Under the pieces are notes generated by a model. The model searched no databases, was not told the DNA's origin, and was given only the letters and a program-made list of their open reading frames with translations. This document shows, one piece after another, positions 19,394-28,109 of a stretch of DNA of 64,000 bases. Made by a program: the position numbers and the translations under genes. Where the stretch lies: assembly GCA_001023535.1 (NCBI GenBank), contig CP011020.1, positions 3,547,734 through 3,611,733 on the forward strand. The letters run 5' to 3'. The stretch's first letter is position 1. Every line of letters begins with the position of its first letter. Source of the stretch: Pseudomonas chlororaphis. Lineage in GTDB: Bacteria > Pseudomonadota > Gammaproteobacteria > Pseudomonadales > Pseudomonadaceae.

Positions 19394-21367
19394 ATGCCCG
19401 TCTTCAGCAAACTGCTCATTGCCAACCGCGGCGAAATCGCCTGTCGGATCCAGCGCACCGCCCAGGCCCAGGGTTATCGCACGGTCGCGGTGTTCAGCGA
19501 AGCCGACGCCGATGCGCGACATGTGCGCATGGCCGATGAGGCCGTGCTGATCGGCCCGGCCTCGGTCCAGCAGTCCTACCTGGATCCGACGGCCATCCTC
19601 GAGGCGGCCCGGCGCACCGGCGCCGATGCGATCCACCCCGGCTACGGCTTCCTCGCCGAAAACGCCGGGTTCGCCAGGGCCTGCGCGGCGGCCGGTATCG
19701 TGTTCATCGGTCCCAGTCCCGAGGCCATCGAACGGATGGGCAGCAAGCGCCGCTCGAAAATCGCCATGCTCGCCGCCGGCGTGCCTTGCATCGCGGGCTA
19801 TGAAGGTGAAGCCCAGGACGACGACAGCCTGTGCCGGGAAGCCGCGCGCATCGGCTACCCGCTGATGATCAAGGCCAGCGCCGGTGGCGGTGGCCGGGGC
19901 ATGCGCCTGGTGCAGCGGGCCGAGGACCTGCCTGAACAACTGCGCATCGCTCGCGCCGAGGCGCTGCACGGGTTCGGCGACGCTGAACTGATCCTCGAAC
20001 AGGCACTGCTCGACCCGCGCCACGTGGAAATCCAGATTTTCGGCGACCACCACGGTCAACTGATCCACCTCGGCGAGCGGGACTGCTCGATCCAGCGGCG
20101 CCACCAGAAAATCATCGAAGAAGCGCCCTGCCCGGTCATGACCGCCGAACTGCGCCAGGCCATGGGCAATGCGGCGCTCATGGCGGGCCGCGCGGTGGAC
20201 TACGTCGGTGCCGGGACCGTGGAATTCCTCTTGGCCGCGGACGGTCGGTTCTACTTTCTGGAGATGAACACCCGCCTGCAAGTCGAACACCCGGTCACCG
20301 AACTGATCACCGGCCAGGATCTGGTGGCCTGGCAACTGGACATCGCCGCCGGCCTGCCCCTGCCGCTGCGCCAGGACCAGGTACACCTGAACGGGCATGC
20401 CATGGAGGTGCGCCTGTACGCCGAAGACCCCGCGGCGGATTTCCTGCCGCAGACCGGCCGCTTGATCGGCTGGGCGCCCCCCACGGGCGAGGGCGTGCGA
20501 ATCGACCACGGCTTGCTGGAAGGCCAGGCCATCACGCCGTTCTACGACTCGATGCTGGGCAAACTGATCGCCCACGGCGCCACCCGCGAGCAAGCCCGAC
20601 GCCGATTGCTGCGGGCAGTGGAAGATTGCGTACTGCTGGGCGTGCAGAGCAATCAGCGGTTGCTGGCGGCGTTGCTGGCGCATCCGCGCTTCATCGACGG
20701 CGACGTTGGCACCGGCTTCATCGAGCAGCACTTTGTCCGGCATGTCGCCCTACAGGCGCCGACGCCATCCGCCGAGCAACTCGCCATCGCCACGGCCCTG
20801 TTCTATCAATGCGCCCGCGCCCGGCATGCCGCCGACCTGGGCGGCTGGCGCAACAACGCCGGCTCGGCGCTGCGTTACCGGATCGGCATGGGCGAGCGCG
20901 ACTGGACCCTGGACCTGCTGGCCAGGCCCGACGGGACGCTGAGCATCCACGGCGCCGAACGCTCGGTCGAACTGAAATGGCTGGAGGTCGACCAGTCTGG
21001 CGCCGTGCTGATGCTCGATGGCCTTCGCCAACGCCATCGCTGGCGCCTCGACGGCAACGATCTGTGGTTGTTCACCCGCCCCGGTGGCCTGCCGCTGCAA
21101 GACCGGACCCGCGCCCCCATCACGCCCGCCGCCAGCGCCCCTGGCGACGGCCTGCTCAAGGCCCCCATGGACGGCGCGATCGTCGAGGTGCTGGTCAGCG
21201 AAGGCACGCGGGTTCGCCAGGGCCAGCTGTTGCTGGTGCTGGAAGCGATGAAAATGGAGCACCCCCTCAAGGCGGGCTTCGACGGAGTGGTCAGGCAATT
21301 GCAGGTCGCGCCCGGCGAACAGGTCAGGCAGCAGCAGGTTTTGTTGCGAGTCGAGACAGCGCACTAG
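19394..21367 (+). CDS. atuF: Geranyl-CoA carboxylase alpha (biotin) subunit
   Basis: 657 residues. Biotin carboxylase N-terminus (KLLIANRGEIACRIQRTAQ, HPGYGFLAENAGFA), ATP-grasp core (IKASAGGGGRGMRLV, FYFLEMNTRLQVEHPVTE), a middle BT-type region, and a C-terminal biotinyl domain with the attachment motif EAMKMEHP (Lys620). It charges biotin with bicarbonate using ATP for transfer by AtuC. ATG 19394 starts at the conserved MPVFSKLLIANRG; a longer in-frame start at 19211 would overlap atuD and is rejected. In P. aeruginosa atuE (hydratase) lies between atuD and atuF; here only 40 bp separate them. Confidence 0.92.
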   Translation: MPVFSKLLIANRGEIACRIQRTAQAQGYRTVAVFSEADADARHVRMADEAVLIGPASVQQSYLDPTAILEAARRTGADAIHPGYGFLAENAGFARACAAAGIVFIGPSPEAIERMGSKRRSKIAMLAAGVPCIAGYEGEAQDDDSLCREAARIGYPLMIKASAGGGGRGMRLVQRAEDLPEQLRIARAEALHGFGDAELILEQALLDPRHVEIQIFGDHHGQLIHLGERDCSIQRRHQKIIEEAPCPVMTAELRQAMGNAALMAGRAVDYVGAGTVEFLLAADGRFYFLEMNTRLQVEHPVTELITGQDLVAWQLDIAAGLPLPLRQDQVHLNGHAMEVRLYAEDPAADFLPQTGRLIGWAPPTGEGVRIDHGLLEGQAITPFYDSMLGKLIAHGATREQARRRLLRAVEDCVLLGVQSNQRLLAALLAHPRFIDGDVGTGFIEQHFVRHVALQAPTPSAEQLAIATALFYQCARARHAADLGGWRNNAGSALRYRIGMGERDWTLDLLARPDGTLSIHGAERSVELKWLEVDQSGAVLMLDGLRQRHRWRLDGNDLWLFTRPGGLPLQDRTRAPITPAASAPGDGLLKAPMDGAIVEVLVSEGTRVRQGQLLLVLEAMKMEHPLKAGFDGVVRQLQVAPGEQVRQQQVLLRVETAH

Positions 21368-21429
21368 GCGGATGCGCCGGGTTTGACTACGCTCAAAGCC
21401 ATCAGCACGCCGATACCGGGAACCTTGCG

Positions 21430-21972
21430 ATGCCTCACTGGCTGGTGATTGATCTGGAGGCCACCACCGATGAAGGTGGCTGGCCGGTAACCGAAATGGA
21501 AATTATCGAAATCGGCGCCACGCTGGTGAATCGTGACGGGCGTGAGGTCGATCATTTCCAGCGCTTCGTACGCCCCTTGAGACGTCCGCTGCTCACGTCC
21601 TTCTGTCGCGAACTGACCCACATCACCCAGGCCAACATCGACGGCGCCGCACCGCTGACCGAGGTCTGGCCGGCATTCGAACGCTGGTTGGCGCCGTATC
21701 ATTCGAACCTCGAAGGCTGGGTCAGCTGGGGCGACTACGACCGCAAGCAACTGCTCCAGGAATGGCAGCACCAACACCTGCACAGCGTGCTGGGCCAGTT
21801 GCCGCACATGAACCTCAAGCAGCGCTTCGCCAAGGCCCGTCGCCTGGAACGCCCCCTGGGCCTCAATGCCGCGTTGCAACTGGCGGGCCTGCAATTCTGC
21901 GGTCAACAGCACCGCGCGCTGGAGGATGCCCGCAACACCGCGCGGCTGTTGCCATTGGTACTGCCGGGTTGA
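21430..21972 (+). CDS. DEDDh 3'-5' exonuclease (ERI1/KapD-like)
   Basis: 180 residues. Exo I motif VIDLEATTD (metal-binding Asp/Glu), Exo II at WVSWGDYDRKQL, and the Exo III His-Asp signature HRALEDARNTARL near the C-terminus complete the DEDDh set of the exonuclease III/ERI1 family. Members trim single-stranded RNA or DNA 3' ends in the cytoplasm; the bacterial substrate is not known. It begins 62 bp after atuF on the same strand but has no functional link to terpene degradation. Confidence 0.85.
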   Translation: MPHWLVIDLEATTDEGGWPVTEMEIIEIGATLVNRDGREVDHFQRFVRPLRRPLLTSFCRELTHITQANIDGAAPLTEVWPAFERWLAPYHSNLEGWVSWGDYDRKQLLQEWQHQHLHSVLGQLPHMNLKQRFAKARRLERPLGLNAALQLAGLQFCGQQHRALEDARNTARLLPLVLPG

Positions 21973-22065
21973 GGGGCGGGTCCGAACCCGCTCGGCAGAT
22001 GACGAACACCGACGCCTTGTGCATACTGGCCGGCCTTTTTCAGCCCCTTTTTCGAGGAATCGCCC

Positions 22066-22350
22066 ATGTTTAAAGTCAACGAGTACTTCGACGGCACCGT
22101 CAAGTCGATCGCTTTTGGCACTGCCGAAGGCCCTGCGACCATCGGCGTCATGGCACCGGGCGAATACGAATTCGGCACGGCCCAGCGGGAAATCATGCAC
22201 GTCGTTTCCGGCGCCCTGACCGTAAAACTGCCAGGCAGCAGCGACTGGGAAACCTTCGCGGCGGGCAGCCAGTTCAACGTACCGGCCGACAGCAAGTTCC
22301 AGCTCAAAGTGGCCGTCGACACCGCTTACTTGTGTGAATACCGCGGCTGA
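22066..22350 (+). CDS. ppnP: Pyrimidine/purine nucleoside phosphorylase PpnP
   Basis: 94-residue cupin of the former DUF1255 (YaiE) family, with the barrel motifs [21 protein letters not shown] and [16 protein letters not shown]. PpnP splits many nucleosides with phosphate into base and ribose-1-phosphate. The family's typical length is 93-95, so it is complete. TTTTCGAGGAATCGCCC supplies the ribosome-binding site. It is followed by a strong bidirectional terminator. Confidence 0.93.
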   Translation: MFKVNEYFDGTVKSIAFGTAEGPATIGVMAPGEYEFGTAQREIMHVVSGALTVKLPGSSDWETFAAGSQFNVPADSKFQLKVAVDTAYLCEYRG

Positions 22351-22385
22351 CCGTCAAGCAGTCACAAAGTGTCGGTATGAGAAAC

Positions 22386-22421
22386 AAAAATGCCCGTGTC
22401 CAATGACACGGGCATTTTTTT
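22386..22421. terminator. Bidirectional rho-independent terminator
   Basis: A 15-bp stem (core TGCCCGTGTC / GACACGGGCA) with a CAAT loop, flanked by A5 on the left and T7 on the right. It lies between converging ppnP and the MOSC gene and can stop both transcripts. Confidence 0.92.
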
Positions 22422-22433
22422 CAAGCGCAAGAC

Positions 22434-23243
22434 TTACTCAAGCACCTCAACCGGCATGCCGACTTCCAGCCGGCCATTGCCGTCATTGACCAGGTTCTGG
22501 CCAAACATCGCGCCGTCAGGGGTCGAGCGGTATTGCTGCAAGGTCGCGAAAGGTTCGCGGTTGGGGTCGCGATCACCGGTTTGCGGATCGACCGTGGTCA
22601 TGATGCAACGCGAACATGGCTTGACCAGTCGGAACTCCACGTCGCCGATACGAATGCGCTTCCAGCCATCCTCGGCAAACGCCTCGCTGCCCTCGACCAC
22701 CAGGTTGGGGCGAAAGCGCAGCATTTCCAATGGACGCCCGACCCGATTGGACAGGTCCTGCAATGAGGCCTGGCCGATCAGCAGCAGCGGAAAACCGTCG
22801 GCAAACGCGACCTTGTCGTCATCCTTGCCGTAACCGGCGGCAGTGGTGCGCGCCAGTTCCACCGGCACATGCACCAACCGGGTGGGGTTGCCAATGAACG
22901 CACTGACCCAGGCCGCTGCCTCGTCGCCGGCGTCCGGTACCCGCAAGGTGTCGCGCCAGATGATCACCCCGCGCAGTTGCTCCTCGAGCGTGGAAGGCAG
23001 CGCCACGTCAATGGCGCCGTGGCCCGGTGCGCTGAGCGTCAACCCACCGGCCTCATTCCACAAGGCCGAGAGCTGGCTCATCTTCGCCACGGCCCGCTGG
23101 GTCAGGAAACGCCCTGTGCCTTCGTCCACCAGCATCCAGCGCCGGTCACCGTCCAGCCCGAGCTTGTCCAGGCCAATCCCTTGCAGGGGCTGGCCCTTGC
23201 CGGACTTCAACGGATAACGGTACAGCGCGCTCAGCCGCAACAT
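22434..23243 (-). CDS. MOSC domain protein (YcbX/mARC-like)
   Basis: 269 residues with an N-terminal MOSC beta-barrel domain (LSALYRYPLKSGKGQPL, LGLDGDRRWMLVDEGTGRFL) and a C-terminal MOSC domain ending with the conserved cysteine region RLVKPCSRCIMTTVDPQTG and FGQNLV. Family members bind the sulfurated or Cys-ligated molybdenum cofactor and reduce N-hydroxylated compounds. It lacks the C-terminal 2Fe-2S ferredoxin domain of E. coli YcbX, so it would need a separate electron donor. ATG 23243 preferred (AGGGAAG upstream) over TTG 23249. Molybdenum cofactor genes lie 5 kb away. Confidence 0.87.
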   Translation of the reverse strand: MLRLSALYRYPLKSGKGQPLQGIGLDKLGLDGDRRWMLVDEGTGRFLTQRAVAKMSQLSALWNEAGGLTLSAPGHGAIDVALPSTLEEQLRGVIIWRDTLRVPDAGDEAAAWVSAFIGNPTRLVHVPVELARTTAAGYGKDDDKVAFADGFPLLLIGQASLQDLSNRVGRPLEMLRFRPNLVVEGSEAFAEDGWKRIRIGDVEFRLVKPCSRCIMTTVDPQTGDRDPNREPFATLQQYRSTPDGAMFGQNLVNDGNGRLEVGMPVEVLE

Positions 23244-23315
23244 GGTCAACTTCCCTGGGGGCGAAAAAGTGCCACCTTATACGAGCCGACCGTTGAAGCA
23301 AACCACCCATCGACC

Positions 23316-24239
23316 TCAGTCAAGCGACAGGCGTTGGCGCACCACATCCACCAGTTTGTCCGGCTGGAATTTGGAGAGGAAATTGTCGCAACCCACCTTC
23401 TTGACCATCGAGTCGTTGAAGCTGCCGGACAGCGAGGTGTGCAGCACCACGTAGAGCCCCCGCAACCGCGGATCGTTGCGGATCTCGGTGGTCAGGCGGT
23501 AGCCGTCCATTTCCGGCATTTCGGCATCGGTGAAGATCATCAGCAACTTGTCGGTCATCACCTCGCCAGTATCGGCCCAGGCCTTGAGCATGTTCAGGGC
23601 TTTCAAGCCATCGCTGGCGATGTGCATCTTCACCCCCAACTGGCCCAGGGTGTCGCGCAACTGCGACAGCGCGACATTGGAGTCGTCCACCAGCAGCACT
23701 TCGCGGCCACGGGCACGCTCCAGCACCGGGTCTTCGAGTTTGTCCCGGGAGACCTTGGCGTTGTACGGCACGATTTCGGCCAGGACCTTTTCCACGTCGA
23801 TGATTTCCACCAACTGATCGTCCACCTTGCTGATGGCCGTCAGGTAATGCTCGCGTCCCGCACTGCCCGGAGGTGGCAGGATCGCTTCCCAGTTCATGTT
23901 GACGATGCGGTCGACGCCGCCCACCAGGAACGCCTGGACCGAACGGTTGTACTCGGTAACGATGATGGTGCTGTTGGCACCCGGCACCAGCGGCCGCATA
24001 CCGATGGCCTGGGACAGGTCGATCACCGGCAGCGTCTGGCCCCGCAGATTGACCACGCCACAGACGAAGGGATGGCGCTGGGGCATCAGCGTCAGCTTCG
24101 GCAGTTGCAGCACTTCCTGGACCTTGAACACGTTAATGGCGAACAGTTGCCGGCCCGCCAGGCGAAACATGAGAATTTCCAGGCGATTCTCACCCACCAG
24201 TTGGGTTCGTTGATCTACTGTGTCGAGAATGCCGGCCAT
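23316..24239 (-). CDS. cheV: CheV-type chemotaxis coupling protein
   Basis: 307 residues: a CheW-like domain (RLEILMFRLAGRQLFAINVFKVQEV, GVVNLRGQTLPVIDLSQAIG) followed by a receiver domain (REVLLVDDSNVALSQL; phospho-acceptor Asp in FTDAEMPEMDGYRL; Lys in FLSKFQPDKLV). CheV links chemoreceptors to CheA and its phosphorylation tunes adaptation. Start ATG 24239 (MAGILDTVDQR), preceded by AGGAG; the upstream in-frame extension to 24344 shows no family features. Pseudomonads usually carry several CheV paralogues, and no other che gene is adjacent. Confidence 0.93.
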   Translation of the reverse strand: MAGILDTVDQRTQLVGENRLEILMFRLAGRQLFAINVFKVQEVLQLPKLTLMPQRHPFVCGVVNLRGQTLPVIDLSQAIGMRPLVPGANSTIIVTEYNRSVQAFLVGGVDRIVNMNWEAILPPPGSAGREHYLTAISKVDDQLVEIIDVEKVLAEIVPYNAKVSRDKLEDPVLERARGREVLLVDDSNVALSQLRDTLGQLGVKMHIASDGLKALNMLKAWADTGEVMTDKLLMIFTDAEMPEMDGYRLTTEIRNDPRLRGLYVVLHTSLSGSFNDSMVKKVGCDNFLSKFQPDKLVDVVRQRLSLD

Positions 24240-24718
24240 CGATGACTCCTGGGCTTGTTCGGATGAATCCAATGAAAGGGATATCGGCTGGGTCCGCCGG
24301 ATCTTGACCCCTGATAAAATACAAGCGCGGGGCATTGATGTCACATTAACATCATGCTTTACTGGCGCAGCATTTTCATCCGCTATTTCCCCCGCTGCGC
24401 GACCTCGGTTTGCGCATTAGGTTCCGCTGCCTAAGGGATTCCCCTAGGCACAATCAGGTCCAACCTGATATTCCCGCTATCCAATAGCCATTAATGTGAC
24501 GCCATTCTCATTGCTGAACGGAGTCAGGCTTCTGTGCGCGCCCCCAGGACATCGGATTCCGGCCTTGTAGCCGAGCCCACCCGTGCAATCGTTTGCGGGT
24601 TCGTCGCCGTTGATCGGCCCGGACCTCATGCCGCGCGCGTGTCCGTCGTCGACCTTGAGATCCAGCCGTTCGCTGTACACGGTTTTCTTTCGCCTGACAT
24701 GATGTTGTGGAGATAAGC
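24240..24718. promoter_or_regulatory. Intergenic region with two tandem palindromes (24428-24469)
   Basis: 479 bp without a gene between divergent cheV and the unknown gene at 24719. It holds a 23-bp near-palindrome (24428-24450; outer arms TGCCTA/TAGGCA, 10 of 11 arm pairs bar two mismatches) and, three bases later, the perfect ATCAGGT-CCA-ACCTGAT (24453-24469). Nearer cheV there is TGATGT-N7-ACATCA around 24340. The palindromes look like transcription-factor sites, about 250 bp upstream of the two-component operon. Confidence 0.6.
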
Positions 24719-25189
24719 ATGCCGAATGATCGCAGGAACTGGAATGAGCGCCTGCCCGAACTCCTGGTCGAGGCCGAGACGCTGTTGGCCAAGTCGGAAG
24801 AGTGCCTGAGCCATTTGCAATTGATCAGCAATGACAGGGATGCGATCGACTGCATGCTCAGTACCTTGCTGAAACTGGCAGGCAAGGCCAATGCCCTCGC
24901 CCTGGAAGCCCTTTCGGAATTCTCGCTGCACATCCATGGCCTGCTCAGCCATGCGCAGAATCACATGGAACTGCATGACCAGGCCCTGTGCGCCTTGAAG
25001 GACTGCTTCACCCTGATGGCCTGGCAACTGGAACTGGTCGATCACACCACCGGCACGCTGGGCCTGGATCGCAGCGAACAGACCTCGCTGATCGAAGCCT
25101 TTGCCTTCCAGGTTGGCCAGAGCCCCTGCGAGGCGCTGGCTGCCTCACGCCCACTGGCCTTGGTGCATTACGCCCAGAAACAAGCCTGA
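24719..25189 (+). CDS. Unknown helical protein upstream of a two-component system
   Basis: 156 residues, rich in Leu, Glu, Ala and His, with long amphipathic helices predicted by eye (residues about 8-90 and 95-145), no signal peptide and no membrane segment. Start ATG 24719 follows GGAGATAAGC. I do not recognise the family. It is transcribed towards the sensor kinase 196 bp downstream, so a role in that signalling path is possible; the helical character would allow an HPt-like or adaptor bundle, but no HPt signature (HxLKG) is visible. Confidence 0.7.
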   Translation: MPNDRRNWNERLPELLVEAETLLAKSEECLSHLQLISNDRDAIDCMLSTLLKLAGKANALALEALSEFSLHIHGLLSHAQNHMELHDQALCALKDCFTLMAWQLELVDHTTGTLGLDRSEQTSLIEAFAFQVGQSPCEALAASRPLALVHYAQKQA

Positions 25190-25385
25190 CTTCGATGCCG
25201 ACGGCGCGATGCCGAGCGCGACCAACGTTGCGCGAAGTGGTAGTATCTCTCGCGTCAGTCGCTTCACGACCGCGCCGTCATGGCCGCCAACCGAAGCGGC
25301 CCTCGACCTGAAACGTTTACCCAACCCGGCCTGTCAGATGCGCTGACCGGCCAGCCCGCAGCGAACATCATTGGCTCCATCCGCT

Positions 25386-26279
25386 ATGTACGCCAGCCTC
25401 AAGTCATTCATCACCTGGCCTCCCTCCCGAGAAAATGCCCGCCGCTTCACATTGTTGTTGTGCGTCTGCTCGGCCGTGGGCTGCCTGCTGACCTACCTGT
25501 TCGCCCATACATTGCCGCTGAGCGTGGTGGTGCTGAACCTGGTGGCCGTGGCCTGTGTCTGGATCGGCCATCGACTGTCGCGCAAATCCATCAAGCTGCA
25601 GCCCCAGGAACTGGCCGACCGCTTGCTTGAAGTCCAGGAAAACGAACGCCATCGACTCAGCCGCGAATTGCACGACGACATCGGCCAACTGCTGACCGCC
25701 GCGAAACTGCAAAGCGAATGGCTCAAGCAGCGGATGCCGGAAGAGTTGCAGGGCCAGTGCGCCATCCTCTGCGACACCCTCAGCGAGACCCTCGACAAGG
25801 TCCGCGACGTGTCAGCGATCCTCAACCCCAGGCAGTTGGCCAGCCTGGGACTGGAAGCCAGCCTGCGGGCGCACCTGCTCAAGACGCTGGCCAATGCGCC
25901 GGTGAAATGGAGCCTCGATTGCCAACAGCGCATGACCGGCATTCCCGAAGAAATGTCGGTCGCCGTGTTCCGGATCACCCAGGAAGCGGTCACCAACATC
26001 CTGCGCCATTCCCGCGCGACCAACCTGCTGGTGCGCCTGCAACGCCTACCGGATGGCCTCACCCTGCTGATCAGCGACGATGGCCAGGGGTTCGCCCCGG
26101 CCACCCACCCTGGCCGCGAAGGCCAGCGCGGCATGGCCGGCATGTCGGAGCGGGTCGAGCAACTGGGCGGCACGCTCGAGGTCACCAGCGAGGCCGGCAA
26201 AGGCACTCACATCGAAGCACGCTTCCCCTGGGCGCCCCGCGCCCTGGAACGGGCCAGCAAGAATAAGGTTCTCCATTGA
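25386..26279 (+). CDS. NarL-type sensor histidine kinase (HisKA_3)
   Basis: 297 residues. Two N-terminal membrane helices (about 21-40 and 44-62) with almost no periplasmic loop, then a HisKA_3 dimerisation domain with the phospho-acceptor His96 (RHRLSRELHDDIGQLLTA) and a short HATPase_c domain (FRITQEAVTNILRHSRA, ISDDGQGF, GMAGMSERVEQLGG). The lack of a sensor domain suggests it senses a membrane or cytoplasmic cue. ATG 25386 chosen; a TTG at 25371 is in frame. Its stop overlaps the next start, so it is translationally coupled with the response regulator. Confidence 0.9.
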   Translation: MYASLKSFITWPPSRENARRFTLLLCVCSAVGCLLTYLFAHTLPLSVVVLNLVAVACVWIGHRLSRKSIKLQPQELADRLLEVQENERHRLSRELHDDIGQLLTAAKLQSEWLKQRMPEELQGQCAILCDTLSETLDKVRDVSAILNPRQLASLGLEASLRAHLLKTLANAPVKWSLDCQQRMTGIPEEMSVAVFRITQEAVTNILRHSRATNLLVRLQRLPDGLTLLISDDGQGFAPATHPGREGQRGMAGMSERVEQLGGTLEVTSEAGKGTHIEARFPWAPRALERASKNKVLH

Positions 26280-26935
26280 TCTGTAATTTGCTTCTGGTCG
26301 ATGACCACTCCCTGATCAGGGCCGGCGTACGAGCCCTGGTCATGGATATCCCAGGCTACGCGGTCATCGGCGAAGCCAGCGACGGCAAGCAGTTGGTGGA
26401 GCTGGTGGAACGGCTCGAGCCCGACATCGTGTTGCTGGACATCTCCATGAAGGACACCGGCGGCCTGGAAGCCTTGCAGCAACTCAAGCGGGTGCGCCCC
26501 CACAGCAAGGTACTGATCCTGTCCATGCACACGGATCCGGCGCTGATCATGCAGGCGCTGGAATGCGGCGCCCACGGCTACCTGCTCAAGGACACCACCG
26601 TCAATGAGCTGAAACATGCCCTGGAAGCGCTGCGCAAGAACGAGCGTTACCTGAGCCCGGCCATCGCCCATACCGTGATCAACCAGGCGCTGACCCGCGT
26701 CCAGAAACGTCAGCCCGAACCTGCCCAGACCCATAACCTGACCGCGCGCCAGCTGGAAATACTGCGGCTGATCGTGCGCGGCAAGTCCACCCGGGAAATC
26801 GCCAACGGCCTGAGCCTGAGCATCAAGACCGTGGAAACCCACCGGGCGCAGATCATGAAGCGCCTACAGATCCATGACGTCGCCGGCCTGGTGTTGTTCG
26901 CGGTACGCGAGCAGATCATCAGCCTGGACGATTGA
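26276..26935 (+). CDS. NarL/FixJ-family response regulator
   Basis: 219 residues: receiver with acidic pair Asp9-Asp10, phospho-acceptor Asp55 (IVLLDISMKDTGG), Thr/Ser and Lys in the usual places (LILSMH, YLLKDTT), then a LuxR-type helix-turn-helix (LTARQLEILRLIVRGKSTRE, KTVETHRAQIMKRLQIHD). TTG start at 26276 overlaps the kinase stop by 4 bp, with AAGG upstream. Cognate partner of the kinase. Its last 17 bases overlap the end of the convergent lipid kinase gene. Confidence 0.92.
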   Translation: MICNLLLVDDHSLIRAGVRALVMDIPGYAVIGEASDGKQLVELVERLEPDIVLLDISMKDTGGLEALQQLKRVRPHSKVLILSMHTDPALIMQALECGAHGYLLKDTTVNELKHALEALRKNERYLSPAIAHTVINQALTRVQKRQPEPAQTHNLTARQLEILRLIVRGKSTREIANGLSLSIKTVETHRAQIMKRLQIHDVAGLVLFAVREQIISLDD

Positions 26936-27836
26936 GCGCCGCCGAGCCTCCCAACAGCGGCGAATCGGTCGGCAGGTGCACGCGCAGCGCCTTCGGGCGC
27001 ACCGTGAAACGCAGCGTGTCGACCTGCAATGGCTCACCGTCCAGGTTCATGTCCAGGCCCTGGGCGACCTTGATCTCCACCCAGGGCAAGCGGGCGCGCA
27101 CGAACATGTTGTCGATGCCCAGCCCGCCCGCCAGCAAGTCCTTCAACGTGCCGACCACCTCCTGGGGCGCCGGCAAGATGCTGATATCCAGCAGCCCATC
27201 GTCCGCCAACGCCTCGGGGCACAGTACATGCCCTCCTCCCGCTTGCCGGCCGTTGCCGATGCCCAGCGCCAACAGATCCCCCGCCCAATGGAAATCAGGC
27301 CCCTGCAGCTCGCCATAGGCGGCGCTCAGCTCACTGAATCGCGACAGGCCGGTGAACAGGTAGGCGGCGCCTCCGAGGACCTTCTTGAGGTCTTCGGACG
27401 TGTTGGCGGTAACCTGGCTGCCGAAGCCGCCCGTGGCCATGTTCAGGAACATCCGCCCGCCGACCTCGCCCAGGTCGACGGGCTGGGCGGCCACGTCCAG
27501 TAAGTCCAGGGCCTGTTCCGGTTCCAGCGGCACACCGGCGGCGCGGGCAAAGTCATTGGCGGTGCCCAGCGGCATCAGCACCAGGCTGGCATCGCCGGGA
27601 TTGAGGGCCATCGCCTCGGCGATATCGCGCAAGGTTCCATCACCGCCGCCGGCAATCAATTGCTCGTAGCCCGCCGCCAGGGCTTCCTCGACGCATCGTC
27701 GGGCGTCCCCGGCCTCCCAGGTCAACCGCACTGCCAGGTCCCACCCCTGCTCGCGCTTGAGCATCACGGCCGCGCGAACCTCTTCGTTGAGCGCTTGCTT
27801 GCCATGCAAAATCAACAGCGCCTTGCCCTTGCTCAT
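26919..27836 (-). CDS. yegS: Lipid kinase YegS-like (diacylglycerol kinase catalytic domain)
   Basis: 305 residues, the usual YegS length. The diacylglycerol kinase catalytic domain shows KALLILHGKQA at the start, the nucleotide-binding AGGGDGTLRDIAEAM, and PLGTANDFARAAGV; the C-terminal half has GIGNGRQAGGG and the substrate-lobe NLDGEPLQ. YegS phosphorylates lipids such as phosphatidylglycerol in vitro. ATG 27836 follows GGAGACGACG and gives the conserved MSKGKALLILHG; longer in-frame starts are rejected. Single gene, convergent with the response regulator. Confidence 0.93.
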   Translation of the reverse strand: MSKGKALLILHGKQALNEEVRAAVMLKREQGWDLAVRLTWEAGDARRCVEEALAAGYEQLIAGGGDGTLRDIAEAMALNPGDASLVLMPLGTANDFARAAGVPLEPEQALDLLDVAAQPVDLGEVGGRMFLNMATGGFGSQVTANTSEDLKKVLGGAAYLFTGLSRFSELSAAYGELQGPDFHWAGDLLALGIGNGRQAGGGHVLCPEALADDGLLDISILPAPQEVVGTLKDLLAGGLGIDNMFVRARLPWVEIKVAQGLDMNLDGEPLQVDTLRFTVRPKALRVHLPTDSPLLGGSAALNRPG

Positions 27837-28048
27837 CGTCGTCTCCGTCATTGGAAGGTTCAGCAAATGGGACCACTCATTGCGCCGAAAAAGCCCGGCC
27901 TGGCTCAATTTAATGGAAAAATCGCAAACGACTGCCCAAGCGAACCCCATGCGCAGGGGTGGCCCGACCGATACTTCTGCATTCGAAGAGTTTTCTTACA
28001 AGACCCGGCGAATCAGCTCAATTGACCCTCCAGCGCTATTGAGACAAC

Positions 28049-28068
28049 TTGGCATTCTGTTTTGCCAA
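28049..28068. promoter_or_regulatory. Inverted repeat, possible operator
   Basis: TTGGCA, 8 bases, TGCCAA: a perfect 6-bp inverted repeat in the gap between divergent yegS and a small reading frame at 28110. No T-run follows, so it is more likely a protein site than a terminator. Function unknown. Confidence 0.35.
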
Positions 28069-28109
28069 ACCGGTAAAACGCTCATCACCACACAAGGAAG
28101 TGCCAGACC

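Noticed and set aside
16003..19458. 1151-residue minus-strand frame
   Set aside because: Lies opposite atuA, atuC, atuD and atuF, which have full family motifs and ribosome-binding sites. Shadow reading frame.
16543..21367. Leucine-pathway (liu) methylcrotonyl-CoA carboxylase cluster
   Set aside because: The carboxylase subunits and dehydrogenase resemble Liu proteins, but atuA (DUF1446) is the first gene, no liuC/liuE is present and the regulator is TetR type, so atu fits better.
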